A DNA stretch of 33,147 nt from Kiritimatiellota bacterium. GTDB lineage: Bacteria > Verrucomicrobiota > Kiritimatiellia > RFP12 > UBA1067. The DNA lies in contig WRJS01000032.1 in the NCBI GenBank assembly GCA_009778475.1, positions 1 to 33,147 on the forward strand, written 5' to 3'. Positions 7,472-14,685 of the stretch are shown one piece after another. Every line of letters starts with the position of its first letter. The first letter of the stretch is position 1. A model generated the notes under the pieces. The model had not been told where the DNA came from. It did not search any database and saw only the letters and a program-made list of their open reading frames with translations. The translations under genes and the position numbers were made by a program.

Positions 7472-8551
7472 TCATTGCCTCTGAGGCGCCAGCCCGCGGA
7501 AAACGGGGTCGGGGCCGGAGACGTCGCCGCACGACACGTGCGCGGCCTCGCGGCAGCCGCCGTCGCAGGTGATGCCGATGTGCCTGCACCCTTCGCAGCC
7601 GCTGGGCAGCCAGTCCTTGCGGACGAACTGCTGCCAATAGGGGTGGTCTTTCAGTTGCTCGTAGTCGCGCCAGTGCGCCAAGTCGATGGGCGAGTGGTTG
7701 CACACGCGCAACTGCCCCGAGGGGCTTACGACGAAGAAATCCGATGCCGCCGAACAGCGCGTCCCGACCTTGATGTGCGTGAAGCGTTCGGGGTCAACCA
7801 AACAGCGCGGATATTCCGTGCCGATGTGCCCCTTGCGGTTCGCCTTCGCCAGCACCGCCTCGGCGATTTCGGGAATCTGGCGGATCTGCTCCACGCTCAA
7901 CTCCAGGTCGCGGTTCGCCAGCCCGCGCCCGCCGGGCATGAAGCGGTTGAGCAGGATTTGGCTCGCGCCCGCAATCAGCGCCATCGCGATGGTCTCGTAA
8001 AGCTCATGGAAGTTGCGGCGCGTCACGGTGATGCCCGCCGTCGTCGTGATGCCCATTGCGCTCGCCTTGCGGAAGATGTGCAGCACGTTCTCCACGGGCT
8101 GGTTGCCCCGCGTGTGTTCCCCGAAGGTCTCCACGCCGGGGAGGCTGACGCTCAGCGCGATGTTGAGGTCGCGGCACATCTCCAAGATTTCGTCGGTCAC
8201 CGCCTTCCCGTTCGAGAGCAGGTAGAGGCTGGGCGGCGCGTCCTGCTGTTTCAGCGCGCCGCCGACGGTCTCGATGTGGTGCGCCGTGAGGCGGGCGGTG
8301 AAGGCGATGAGTTCCAGCAACCCCTTTTTCAAAAGCGGCTCGCCGCCCGTGAAGCAGAAGCTCGTGACCCCCGCGCGGGCGAACGTCTCGACCAACTCCT
8401 TCCACTCGCTGACAGGCATCTCTTCTGGAGGGCGAGCGTCCCCGCGAGCCATGTCGAACCACGGGCATGAGCAAAACAAACACGCATGGTTACACGCCCA
8501 CGTCATTTCAAGGACGGCGGTCGCGGGGAGTATGGAGAGGGCTGGGAGCAT
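7472..8551 (-). CDS. Radical SAM/SPASM domain protein
   Basis: A 359-aa enzyme. The radical SAM cluster motif CNHACLFC (C20, C24, C27) follows a typical first strand ending in LEMTWAC. FTGGEPLL fits the SAM-binding GGE motif. The C-terminal SPASM region has well-spaced cysteines (GTRCSA, RVCNHSP, CEGC, TCDGGC, SCG), enough for auxiliary Fe-S clusters. SPASM enzymes often modify peptides or proteins, but the substrate here is unknown. The gene upstream on the same strand encodes an exported Cys protein (180 nt away), a possible partner. Bases 8424-8450 are an in-frame palindromic repeat coding for ARGDARPPE, inserted right after the cluster motif. No clear Shine-Dalgarno precedes ATG 8551; a heptad tract lies there instead. 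Confidence 0.88.
   Translation of the reverse strand: MLPALSILPATAVLEMTWACNHACLFCSCPWFDMARGDARPPEEMPVSEWKELVETFARAGVTSFCFTGGEPLLKKGLLELIAFTARLTAHHIETVGGALKQQDAPPSLYLLSNGKAVTDEILEMCRDLNIALSVSLPGVETFGEHTRGNQPVENVLHIFRKASAMGITTTAGITVTRRNFHELYETIAMALIAGASQILLNRFMPGGRGLANRDLELSVEQIRQIPEIAEAVLAKANRKGHIGTEYPRCLVDPERFTHIKVGTRCSAASDFFVVSPSGQLRVCNHSPIDLAHWRDYEQLKDHPYWQQFVRKDWLPSGCEGCRHIGITCDGGCREAAHVSCGDVSGPDPVFRGLAPQRQ
8424..8450 (-). repeat. In-frame GAGGGCGAGCG-type repeat in the radical SAM gene
   Basis: The plus strand reads GGAGGGCGAGCG, TCCC, CGCGAGCC, an imperfect palindrome. The same sequence occurs twice inside the UbiA gene (17900-17971), and a version forms the ends of the 19583-19681 element. 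Here it codes for ARGDARPPE, between the CxxxCxxC motif and the next helix. Confidence 0.8.
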
Positions 8552-8558
8552 TGGGGGA

Positions 8559-8606
8559 AGTTTCTAGTTTTTAGTTTCTAGTTGCTAGTTGCTAGTTTCT
8601 AGTTGC
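8559..8606. repeat. Heptanucleotide tract (TAGTTTC type) before the radical SAM gene
   Basis: Units TAGTTTT, TAGTTTC, TAGTTGC, TAGTTGC, TAGTTTC, TAGTTGC. It is the same type as 1916-1952 and begins less than 10 nt from the radical SAM start codon. Confidence 0.85.
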
Positions 8607-8614
8607 GATTCATT

Positions 8615-8718
8615 AGGGGACGTAGGGGACGTAGGGGACGAAGGGGACATAGGGGACGAAGGGGACTGCCAACAACACCTTCGTCCCCTACGTCCCTTTG
8701 GTCTCCTGTGTCCCCTCA
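8615..8718. repeat. Six 9-bp G-rich units and an inverted C-rich arm
   Basis: AGGGGACGT-like units repeat six times from 8615 to 8666, each with a GGGG run and 5-nt linkers. From 8676 the units return in reverse complement (CTTCGTCCC, CTACGTCCC and so on). The locus can fold as a long hairpin, or as a G-quadruplex facing an i-motif strand. It is a sister of 3121-3224. Confidence 0.8.
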
Positions 8719-8730
8719 ACAAAAGCCTTT

Positions 8731-9300
8731 TCATTTTTTTGCCTCGCCTCTCTCCATCCCCAAGATTTTGCGGATGCGGGGAAGCTCGGGCTTGAGGGGG
8801 TGGGTGCTACCCTGACCGCCTTCCCAAATGTCCTTCCGTTCAAGGAACGCGACGATCTTGTTCAAATCGTAAACTTCCAGTTCCGTGCGGATCATGCGGT
8901 TACCCACCGTGACGAGGATGCGGAAGTTTATATCCTCCGTGGTCTTGTCCTTACGGCATTGGCTACAACAATCCGTCTCGTCCAACGCGGCGTCCAGCCC
9001 GAGTTCCTTGATGCGCTTCATCTTTTGGCGGTAGCCTTCCAAATCACGATAGATGCGCCACGCCGTTTCCCGTTTCGCATGGAGCGTCTTGGCCTTGCAC
9101 AATGGACACGTGTATTCAATGCGTTCAAGAGGGGCTGCCATCCTATAGCACATCGCCGCTGGGCTTAGCTTCGAGGTGACCGGGTTCTTGGCGGTCTCCT
9201 CCAGCATCTGGTTCAGCTGCTCGCGCGTCAGATCCGCCGCCGACAACACCCCCGTACCCGTGACACCCAACGCAATCAAAGCCTGTTTCGATAATTTCAT
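8731..9300 (-). CDS. Exported Cys-motif protein of unknown function upstream of the radical SAM gene
   Basis: 189 aa from ATG 9300. The N-terminus MKLSKQALIALGVTGTGVLS with a following AADL boundary looks like a signal peptide. The body has two Cys pairs, YTCPLCKAKT and DCCSQCRKD, plus a lone Cys in AAMCYRM. The pairs fit a zinc ribbon or a redox or cluster site outside the cytoplasm. The remainder is charged and helical. I do not recognise the family. The upstream ATG at 9324 is rejected because a good promoter -10 lies between it and ATG 9300. The radical SAM/SPASM gene follows on the same strand after a 180-nt spacer holding a heptad tract and a minisatellite, so joint function is possible but not shown. 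Confidence 0.75.
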   Translation of the reverse strand: MKLSKQALIALGVTGTGVLSAADLTREQLNQMLEETAKNPVTSKLSPAAMCYRMAAPLERIEYTCPLCKAKTLHAKRETAWRIYRDLEGYRQKMKRIKELGLDAALDETDCCSQCRKDKTTEDINFRILVTVGNRMIRTELEVYDLNKIVAFLERKDIWEGGQGSTHPLKPELPRIRKILGMERGEAKK

Positions 9301-9308
9301 GATGACAG

Positions 9309-9338
9309 ATTGTACCCTCCGCACTGCGGCATTGTCAA
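9309..9338 (-). promoter_or_regulatory. Sigma70-like promoter giving a leaderless or near-leaderless mRNA
   Basis: Minus strand: -35 TTGACA (9333-9338), 18-nt spacer, -10 TACAAT (9309-9314). Only 8 nt separate the -10 from ATG 9300, so transcription should begin at or within a few bases of the start codon. A GGAGGG that could pass for a ribosome binding site falls in the promoter spacer and would not be in the RNA. Confidence 0.7.
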
Positions 9339-9434
9339 TCCCGCAAACCAGAAAAGTTTAGAGGCGCGGGGGGATGTCTGTTTGTCATGGTGATTGTTCC
9401 GTTATACGGGTTCATCCCGTTTTCCTGCAACGCC

Positions 9435-10130
9435 TTAATCGGGGAGGATGCGCACGCCGGGGTAGATGCGGTCCTCGGCGCGGCGCCAGCCGTTGGTCCA
9501 TTCGGTGCCGGGATCGAAACGCCCGGGGTCGGGCTTCAGGTCGTCGGGAGTGCCGGGCTGGCGGTCAGGACCGCAGGAGAAGAGCGTGGGCAACTCCCCC
9601 TCTTTCGTGGGCGGCGCATAAACATAGGGGGTGTCCCAGATGTCGGAGAGCAAGTGGCTGATGTAGGGGCCGTTCCAGCCGGGGGCCTGATCGGCACCGG
9701 GGTCGCGCACGAGCGCGGCCAGGCCGAGCGCGGCGGAGGGGTAGGCGCCGGTGTGGAAGCGGTAGCGGCCGAGGGCCTCGGCCAGTACGTCGAGGTTGCG
9801 GAGCGTGCGCAGCTGCGGGGAGGTGCTGTTTCGCTTCCGCTCCACGGCTTCGTCGGTGGTGGAGAGCAGCCAGAGCCCAATCAGGCCGAGAACAAAAACC
9901 AGCCCGATGTAGAACCTCTTGTTCTTGAACATGGAGGGCTGGATGATGATTTGCAGCGCCTCTTTTTTCTGCTCGGCCTCTTTCCAGATGCGCTCGATGG
10001 TGCGGCGGCGCAACGCGCGCTGGCTGTGCTCGCGCATTTTCGGCACGACCATCATCTTGCCGCATGACGGGCAGTGGGGTTGAGGGTCGTCCTCGACGAG
10101 GGTCTTGCAGTAGGGGCAGCGGTAGCGCAT
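9435..10130 (-). CDS. Zinc-ribbon membrane protein with GspG-like (T2SS pseudopilin) C-terminal domain
   Basis: 231 aa in three parts. The N-terminal zinc ribbon has CPYC (C5, C8) and CPSC (C20, C23). After a basic linker comes one transmembrane segment (about 71-90, YIGLVFVLGLIGLWLL). The extracytoplasmic part, from about residue 105, resembles the C-terminal domain of the major type II secretion pseudopilin: a helix LRNLDVLAEALGRYRFHTGAYPS, then LGLAALV, GWNGPYI, DIWDTPYVY and the calcium-loop-like CGPDRQPGTPDD. True GspG has a prepilin peptidase site before the membrane helix, and none is seen here, so this is probably not a functional pilin but a membrane-anchored relative. It starts at ATG 10130, 59 nt after hisI on the same strand. 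Function unknown. Confidence 0.78.
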   Translation of the reverse strand: MRYRCPYCKTLVEDDPQPHCPSCGKMMVVPKMREHSQRALRRRTIERIWKEAEQKKEALQIIIQPSMFKNKRFYIGLVFVLGLIGLWLLSTTDEAVERKRNSTSPQLRTLRNLDVLAEALGRYRFHTGAYPSAALGLAALVRDPGADQAPGWNGPYISHLLSDIWDTPYVYAPPTKEGELPTLFSCGPDRQPGTPDDLKPDPGRFDPGTEWTNGWRRAEDRIYPGVRILPD

Positions 10131-10148
10131 GGGAATTAGAGATTAGGA

Positions 10149-10182
10149 ATCGCCGGGAGCGCAAGGCTTCCGGCCCATTCCT
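10149..10182 (-). repeat. Decayed GGAA/TTCC-loop palindrome
   Basis: The family tail GCCGGGAGC, the stem arm GCAAGGC (10161-10167) and the loop TTCC are intact. The second arm has become GGCCCAT and no longer pairs. It sits between hisI and the zinc-ribbon gene. Confidence 0.7.
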
Positions 10183-10189
10183 AATTTCA

Positions 10190-10603
10190 TCAGGGGTCGA
10201 GGTTGGTCAGTGCGAGGGTGTCCATGTCGATGCGGCGGTAGTAGCAGTTGCGCGGCTCGCCGTTGCGGTTCTTGGTGTGGCAGATGGCGCCGCGCCTGGG
10301 GCGCACGATGTAGAGCAGGGAGTTCTGCTCGCAGTTGACGCGCGCCTCGAGCAGGTCGAACGTCTCGCCGGAGGTCTTGCCCTTTTCCCACAGCACGTTG
10401 CGCGAGGTGCTCCACAACACGAGCGTGCGGTCCGCAAACGCTTTGCGCATCGCGACCTCATTGGTGTAGGCGACGAGGATGACCTCCCGCGTGTCCGCAT
10501 GTTGCACCGCGACCGGGATGGCGTCCTTGCAGGTTTCAGCGATTTTCGCGATTTTCGCGAAATCCAGCGTCAATGCGTTTCCCTCTTCCAGTTCTGAACT
10601 CAT
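10190..10603 (-). CDS. hisI: Phosphoribosyl-AMP cyclohydrolase (HisI)
   Basis: 137 aa, the size of a stand-alone HisI, which opens the purine ring of phosphoribosyl-AMP in the third step of histidine synthesis. Visible family marks are VAYTNEVAMRKAF, LWSTSRNVLWEKGKTSGE, RVNCEQNSLLY and ICHTKN...NCYYRR. The three cysteines expected to bind zinc are present (C91, C108, C120). The usual Mg-binding D-x-D-x-D is N90-C-E92-Q-N94, a variant I believe occurs in a subset of bacteria, so metal use may differ. ATG 10603 has AAAGGAG 7 nt upstream. No other his gene is in the window; it stands alone ahead of the zinc-ribbon gene. Confidence 0.88.
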   Translation of the reverse strand: MSSELEEGNALTLDFAKIAKIAETCKDAIPVAVQHADTREVILVAYTNEVAMRKAFADRTLVLWSTSRNVLWEKGKTSGETFDLLEARVNCEQNSLLYIVRPRRGAICHTKNRNGEPRNCYYRRIDMDTLALTNLDP

Positions 10604-10681
10604 GATGGCTCCTTTCTCGTTGGGTTGAAATCAATCTGTTGCGGCACCGCTAAACACGCGCCACGCTGATTTGCGCCGGAT

Positions 10682-10738
10682 GCCCGTTGAGGTCGCAGGG
10701 GGGGGGGGGCGAGGGTGTCGGCGAATTGCAGTGCCGTC
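10682..10738 (-). pseudogene. Decayed copy of the ileS 3' end
   Basis: CCGTTGAGGTCGCAGGGGGG and the following CGAGGGTGTCGGCGAA match the 3' end of ileS at 11569-11610. The sequence then jumps to the match of 11646-11664 (GTCGGCGAATTGC), consistent with a ~45-bp deletion between two GTCGGCGAA repeats. A run of 12 G replaces a shorter run. No open frame is kept. The rest of 10604-10790 shows no gene. Confidence 0.7.
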
Positions 10739-10790
10739 GCCCACAGGGATGGGCACTGAACATGATGGAAAGTGTATTGCGTTGCCATAT

Positions 10791-11174
10791 TCACCACACA
10801 CAAGGAACGCCATATTTGCGGATGTTCTCATCGGATGTCACCAACGCCATGCCTTCGGCAATGGCCGTCGCCAGAAGCAACCGGTCAAACGGGTCTTTAT
10901 GGTAATCCGGTAGTGTTGGCAGGCGCAACAGGTATTCCCGCTCAACAGGCAACGTGAAGAAACCATTGCCATCGATCATCTTAAAAAACTCAGGCAGCCC
11001 TCCATCGACGTGAAGTTTCTGTGTCCCGATTTTGATGGCGACTTCCCATGCCGATGCAATGCTGACATATTTTTTGGCGTTCACGTTCAAGACTGCTTTT
11101 CGCGCCTTGTCCGACAGGAGGGAAGAGTTCTCCGCCACCCATAGGACAACATGGGTGTCCAGCAGATATTTCAT
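10791..11174 (-). CDS. vapC: PIN-domain toxin of a type II toxin-antitoxin system
   Basis: 127 aa, the typical size of a single-domain PIN ribonuclease. Acidic residues of the metal site are D6 (LLDTH), E44 (AWEVAIK), D97 (DPFDRLLLATA) and D115 (TSDENI). The overall pattern resembles the Sll0205-like PIN group. It starts at ATG 11174, overlapping the antitoxin stop by 4 bases (ATGA), so translation is coupled. Such toxins usually cut tRNA or rRNA, but the target here is unknown. The gene ends 52 nt from the decayed ileS 3' copy, so the whole module sits between two copies of the ileS tail. Confidence 0.9.
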   Translation of the reverse strand: MKYLLDTHVVLWVAENSSLLSDKARKAVLNVNAKKYVSIASAWEVAIKIGTQKLHVDGGLPEFFKMIDGNGFFTLPVEREYLLRLPTLPDYHKDPFDRLLLATAIAEGMALVTSDENIRKYGVPCVW

Positions 11175-11428
11175 TCCGCATACCCCGCAAACTCTTCCAT
11201 GGGTTCGTTGAAGTCTTCCGCCATAGAAATTTTACCTTCCCACCCGCCGAGTTTCGCGCGTTTACGGGACGGCTTGGATATTTCAAACGGAATCGCCTTC
11301 CGGTACACAACCTGATTCAGGAACACGTTAATCGCGGTGGACATATCCAGCCCCAAGTCTGCCAAGACTGCTTGAGCCTTAGCCTTCAGTTTACCGTCCG
11401 CGCGGACGTTGATATTGGTCGTCGCCAT
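11171..11428 (-). CDS. RelB/DinJ-type antitoxin paired with a PIN toxin
   Basis: 85 aa. The first half, MATTNINVRADGKLKAKA to LGLDMSTAINVFL, is the ribbon-helix-helix DNA-binding fold of the RelB/DinJ family. The tail WEGKISMAEDFNEPMEEF resembles the toxin-binding ends seen in antitoxins of Sll0205-like PIN toxins. RelB/DinJ proteins usually partner RelE/YafQ-type toxins, so this looks like a recombined module. ATG 11428 has AAAGGA 9 nt upstream; the longer frame from 11470 would run through the promoter -10 and is rejected. Autoregulation through the palindrome in the promoter spacer is likely. Confidence 0.85.
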   Translation of the reverse strand: MATTNINVRADGKLKAKAQAVLADLGLDMSTAINVFLNQVVYRKAIPFEISKPSRKRAKLGGWEGKISMAEDFNEPMEEFAGYAE

Positions 11429-11460
11429 GAAAACAATTCCTTTCTCGATAAGCGGGCAAC

Positions 11461-11489
11461 ACATTATCACGTTGTGCGCACGATGTCAA
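11461..11489 (-). promoter_or_regulatory. Toxin-antitoxin promoter with a palindromic operator
   Basis: Minus strand: -35 TTGACA (11484-11489), 17-nt spacer, -10 TAATGT (11461-11466). The spacer holds the perfect palindrome GTGCGCAC (11474-11481), a natural site for a ribbon-helix-helix dimer to block polymerase. The promoter lies between the ileS stop and the antitoxin start. Confidence 0.75.
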
Positions 11490-11523
11490 TATTGCGGAGA
11501 CGACTTTCATCCCATGCCTTCTT

Positions 11524-14500
11524 TCATGTTGCTTTATGGCTCGCCTCAACATGAATGGCGGTGGCGTGTCCGTTGAGGTCGCAGGGGGGGGCGTCGAGGG
11601 TGTCGGCGAAGGTGAGTTGTTCGCAGAGGGTCTCGGTTTTGATGTAGTCGGCGAATTGCGTGACGGCGGCCTGCACGTCCGCATCGCCCGCAACGGTGAT
11701 AGCGATGCGCTGGGTGACCTCGAAGTCGGCTTCTTTGCGGAGGTTCTGCACTCGGCTGACAAACTCTCTCGCCAAGCCTTCCTGCACGAGCGCGGGCGTG
11801 AGCGCGGTGTCGAGGGCGACGATGATCTCGCCTTCCGCCGCGACGACCATGCCTTGCTTGGGGGTGCGCTGGATGATGACTTCGCGCATCGACACTTCGA
11901 CCGCGCCGACGGCGATGGTGCCGCCGCTCATCAGCGTCTGAATCTGCGGGGCGCTGAATTGCGTGACGGCGGCGGCGACGGTTTTCATGTTCGCGCCGCA
12001 CTTGGGTCCGAGCGCTTTGTAGTCGGCTTTCAGGGTGACGTCCGCGAGCGCGGTCTCGTCGGAGCCGTAGGCGATGGCTTTGACGTTGAGTTCGTCTTTG
12101 ATTAAATCCTCGTCGTCGGCGAACGCCGCGACGATGTCCGCGTTGGCGGAGACGATGTGGAGTCTGGCGAGGGGCTGGCGCACTTTGAGGTCGTTCTCGA
12201 CGCGGAGTTGGCGCCCCATCTTGACGGCGGTCTGCACGAGCGCCATGCGGCGTTCGAGCGCTTCGTCACGCGCCGATGCGTCGGCGGTGGGGAAGTCGCA
12301 GAGGTGCACGGAGTCGGGCATGGATGCGCCGCGCAGGTTGCGGTAGATGGTCTCGCTGATGAAGGGGGTGAAGGGCGCGGCGACTTTGCTGAGTTGCACC
12401 AGCACGTAGCGCAGGGTGCGGTAGGCGTGGGTCTTGTCGTCGTCGTTCTGCGATTTCCAGAAGCGGCGGCGCGAGCGGCGGATGTACCAGTTGGTCAAAT
12501 CCTCGACGAACACCACGAAGGGGCGCACGGAGCGCTGGAGGTCGTAGCCGTCCATGGCGTCGGTGACTTCGGCGATGAGGGTCTCCAGCGAGGAGACGAT
12601 CCAGCGGTCGAGGACGTTGGGGCTGTCGGGCGTGGCGACCTCCGGCTCGTGGAAGCCGTCCACGTTGGCGTAGGTGACGAAGAAACTGTAGGCGTTCCAC
12701 CAGGGGATGAGCAGGTCGCGCAGGATCTGCTTCACGCCCGCCTCGGAGAAGCGCAGGTTCTCGGCGCGGACGACGGGGGAGTAGATCATGTAGAGGCGGA
12801 GCGCGTCCGCGCCGTAGGCGTCGAGGATGTGCGTGGGGTCGGGGTAGTTCTTCAGGCGCTTGGACATCTTCTTGCCGTCCTCCGCCAGCACCAGCCCGTT
12901 GACCACGACGTTGCGGAAGGGCGAGCGGTCGAAGAGGCACGTGCCGAGTACCATCAGCGTGTAGAACCAGCCGCGTGTCTGGTCGAGCCCTTCGGCGATG
13001 AAGTCGGCGGGCGCGGGCGCGTCGCCCTTGCCCATGTGGTGCACCTGCGCATACGGCATCGCGCCGGACTCGAACCAGCAGTCCAGCACCTCGGGCGTGC
13101 GGCGGTAGGTCTTGCCGTCGCGGCGGATGACAATCTCATCGACGAAATGCTTGTGCAGGTCGGTGACCTTCTCGCCGCTCAACGCCTCGAGTTCCGCCAC
13201 GGAGCCGACGCAGATCGTGTCGCCCGCGTCCGCCTCGTTGACCCACACGGGGATGCACGAGCCCCAGAAGCGGTTGCGGGAGATGTTCCAGTCGCGCGCC
13301 TCCTTGAGCCAGTTGCCGAAACGCTTGTCGCCCACATACGACGGCATCCAGCGCACCGTGTCGTTGTTCGCGGCGAGGCGTTCGTGCAAGTCCTCCACGC
13401 GCACATACCATGCCTCGATGGCGCGATAGACGAGCGGCGTGTCCGTGCGGTCGCAGAACGGGTAACTGTGCACGATCGTCGCCTGATGGACGAGCCGCCC
13501 CTCCTGCTTCAGGCGCTTGATGATGTCCTTGTCGCAGTCCTTGCAGAACCGCCCCGCGTACTCGGGAACCTGCGCCGTGAAATTGCACGACGCATCCAGC
13601 GGGTCGGCGATGACCGTGATGCCGTTCTCCTTGCACACGCGGAAATCGTCCTCGCCGTAAGCGGGCGCGAGATGCACCAGCCCCGTGCCGTCGCCCGTGC
13701 TGACGAACGCATCATTCAGCACGCGAAAGCAATTCGCGGAATCCGCGAAATACGGGAACAGCGGCTCATACGTCCAGCCCGCCAAATCCGCGCCCTTCAT
13801 CCTCGCGACGACCTGCCCCTCCTCGATTTTCTTGAACACGGCAGGGACGCGCTCCTCCGCCAGCACATACACATCCTCGCCGTCCTTCACGGCGACGTAA
13901 TCAATCTCCGCCCCCGCGCAGACGGCGAGGTTGCCCGGCAACGTCCACGGCGTGGTCGTCCAAAGCAGGAGGTAGAGGTTTTCGGCGGCAGGGACACCGC
14001 CGTTACTTTGCGACACCCGCACCCGCACCGTCACCGCAGGGTCTTGCACATCCTTGTAATTGCTGCCCGCCTCGAAGTTCGAGAGCGGCGTGGAGAGTTT
14101 CCAACTGTACGGCATGATGCGGTACGACTTGTACACGCGCCCCTGCTCCCACAGTTGCTTGAACACCCACCACACGCTCTCCATGAAATCGGGATCCATG
14201 GTCTTGTAGTCATTATCGAAGTCCACCCAGCGCCCCATGCGCGTCACGGTCTTGCGCCACTCATCGACATAGCGCAACACCATCGAGCGGCACTGCTCGT
14301 TGAACGCGCCGATGCCCAGCGCCCTGATTTCGGGGACACCGCTCACGCCCAACGCCTCCTGCGCCAACGCCTCGATCGGCAGCCCGTGACAGTCCCAGCC
14401 GAAACGCCGCTCCACACGGCAGCCCCTCATCGTCTGATAGCGCGGCACGATGTCCTTGATCGTACCCGCCAGCAAGTGACCGTAATGCGGCAGCCCCGTC

Positions 14501-14649
14501 GCGAAAGGCGGGCCATCGTAAAACACGTAATCGCGCTTGCCCGCGTTTTTGTCGAGGCTCCTCTGAAACGTCCCGTGCGCGTCCCAAAACGCCAGCACGT
14601 CCCGCTCCATCTGCGGGAAATCCGTCTTGTTCGATACTGCTTGAAACAT
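11524..14649 (-). CDS. ileS: Isoleucyl-tRNA synthetase, eukaryote-like (type 2)
   Basis: 1041 aa, full length for IleRS, which charges tRNA-Ile and edits valine. The class I signature is PHYGH (54-58) within GPPFATGLPHYGHLLAGTI; GWDCHGLPIE follows. The editing domain carries WTTTPWTLPGNLA. The second signature KMSKR lies near residue 595. This wording is typical of the type 2 or eukaryote-like IleRS, known to be less sensitive to mupirocin, rather than the common bacterial type. ATG 14649 has AAAAAGGA upstream. It lies 36 nt after dctM and may be read from the same transcript. Bases near 13984-14003 (coding SNGGVPAAEN) may be a decayed palindrome insertion. A copy of its 3' end lies beyond the toxin-antitoxin module. 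Confidence 0.95.
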   Translation of the reverse strand: MFQAVSNKTDFPQMERDVLAFWDAHGTFQRSLDKNAGKRDYVFYDGPPFATGLPHYGHLLAGTIKDIVPRYQTMRGCRVERRFGWDCHGLPIEALAQEALGVSGVPEIRALGIGAFNEQCRSMVLRYVDEWRKTVTRMGRWVDFDNDYKTMDPDFMESVWWVFKQLWEQGRVYKSYRIMPYSWKLSTPLSNFEAGSNYKDVQDPAVTVRVRVSQSNGGVPAAENLYLLLWTTTPWTLPGNLAVCAGAEIDYVAVKDGEDVYVLAEERVPAVFKKIEEGQVVARMKGADLAGWTYEPLFPYFADSANCFRVLNDAFVSTGDGTGLVHLAPAYGEDDFRVCKENGITVIADPLDASCNFTAQVPEYAGRFCKDCDKDIIKRLKQEGRLVHQATIVHSYPFCDRTDTPLVYRAIEAWYVRVEDLHERLAANNDTVRWMPSYVGDKRFGNWLKEARDWNISRNRFWGSCIPVWVNEADAGDTICVGSVAELEALSGEKVTDLHKHFVDEIVIRRDGKTYRRTPEVLDCWFESGAMPYAQVHHMGKGDAPAPADFIAEGLDQTRGWFYTLMVLGTCLFDRSPFRNVVVNGLVLAEDGKKMSKRLKNYPDPTHILDAYGADALRLYMIYSPVVRAENLRFSEAGVKQILRDLLIPWWNAYSFFVTYANVDGFHEPEVATPDSPNVLDRWIVSSLETLIAEVTDAMDGYDLQRSVRPFVVFVEDLTNWYIRRSRRRFWKSQNDDDKTHAYRTLRYVLVQLSKVAAPFTPFISETIYRNLRGASMPDSVHLCDFPTADASARDEALERRMALVQTAVKMGRQLRVENDLKVRQPLARLHIVSANADIVAAFADDEDLIKDELNVKAIAYGSDETALADVTLKADYKALGPKCGANMKTVAAAVTQFSAPQIQTLMSGGTIAVGAVEVSMREVIIQRTPKQGMVVAAEGEIIVALDTALTPALVQEGLAREFVSRVQNLRKEADFEVTQRIAITVAGDADVQAAVTQFADYIKTETLCEQLTFADTLDAPPCDLNGHATAIHVEASHKAT

Positions 14650-14685
14650 GATAATCCTTTTTTAGCAAAGCCTTGCGCCCGCCCG

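Noticed and set aside
13984..14003. Palindrome insertion in ileS (CGGCGG / CCGCCG around a GGGAC-containing loop)
   Set aside because: It codes for SNGGVPAAEN and resembles the right-end family, but the stem is only 6 bp and the tail is missing, so I could not separate it from chance in a GC-rich gene.
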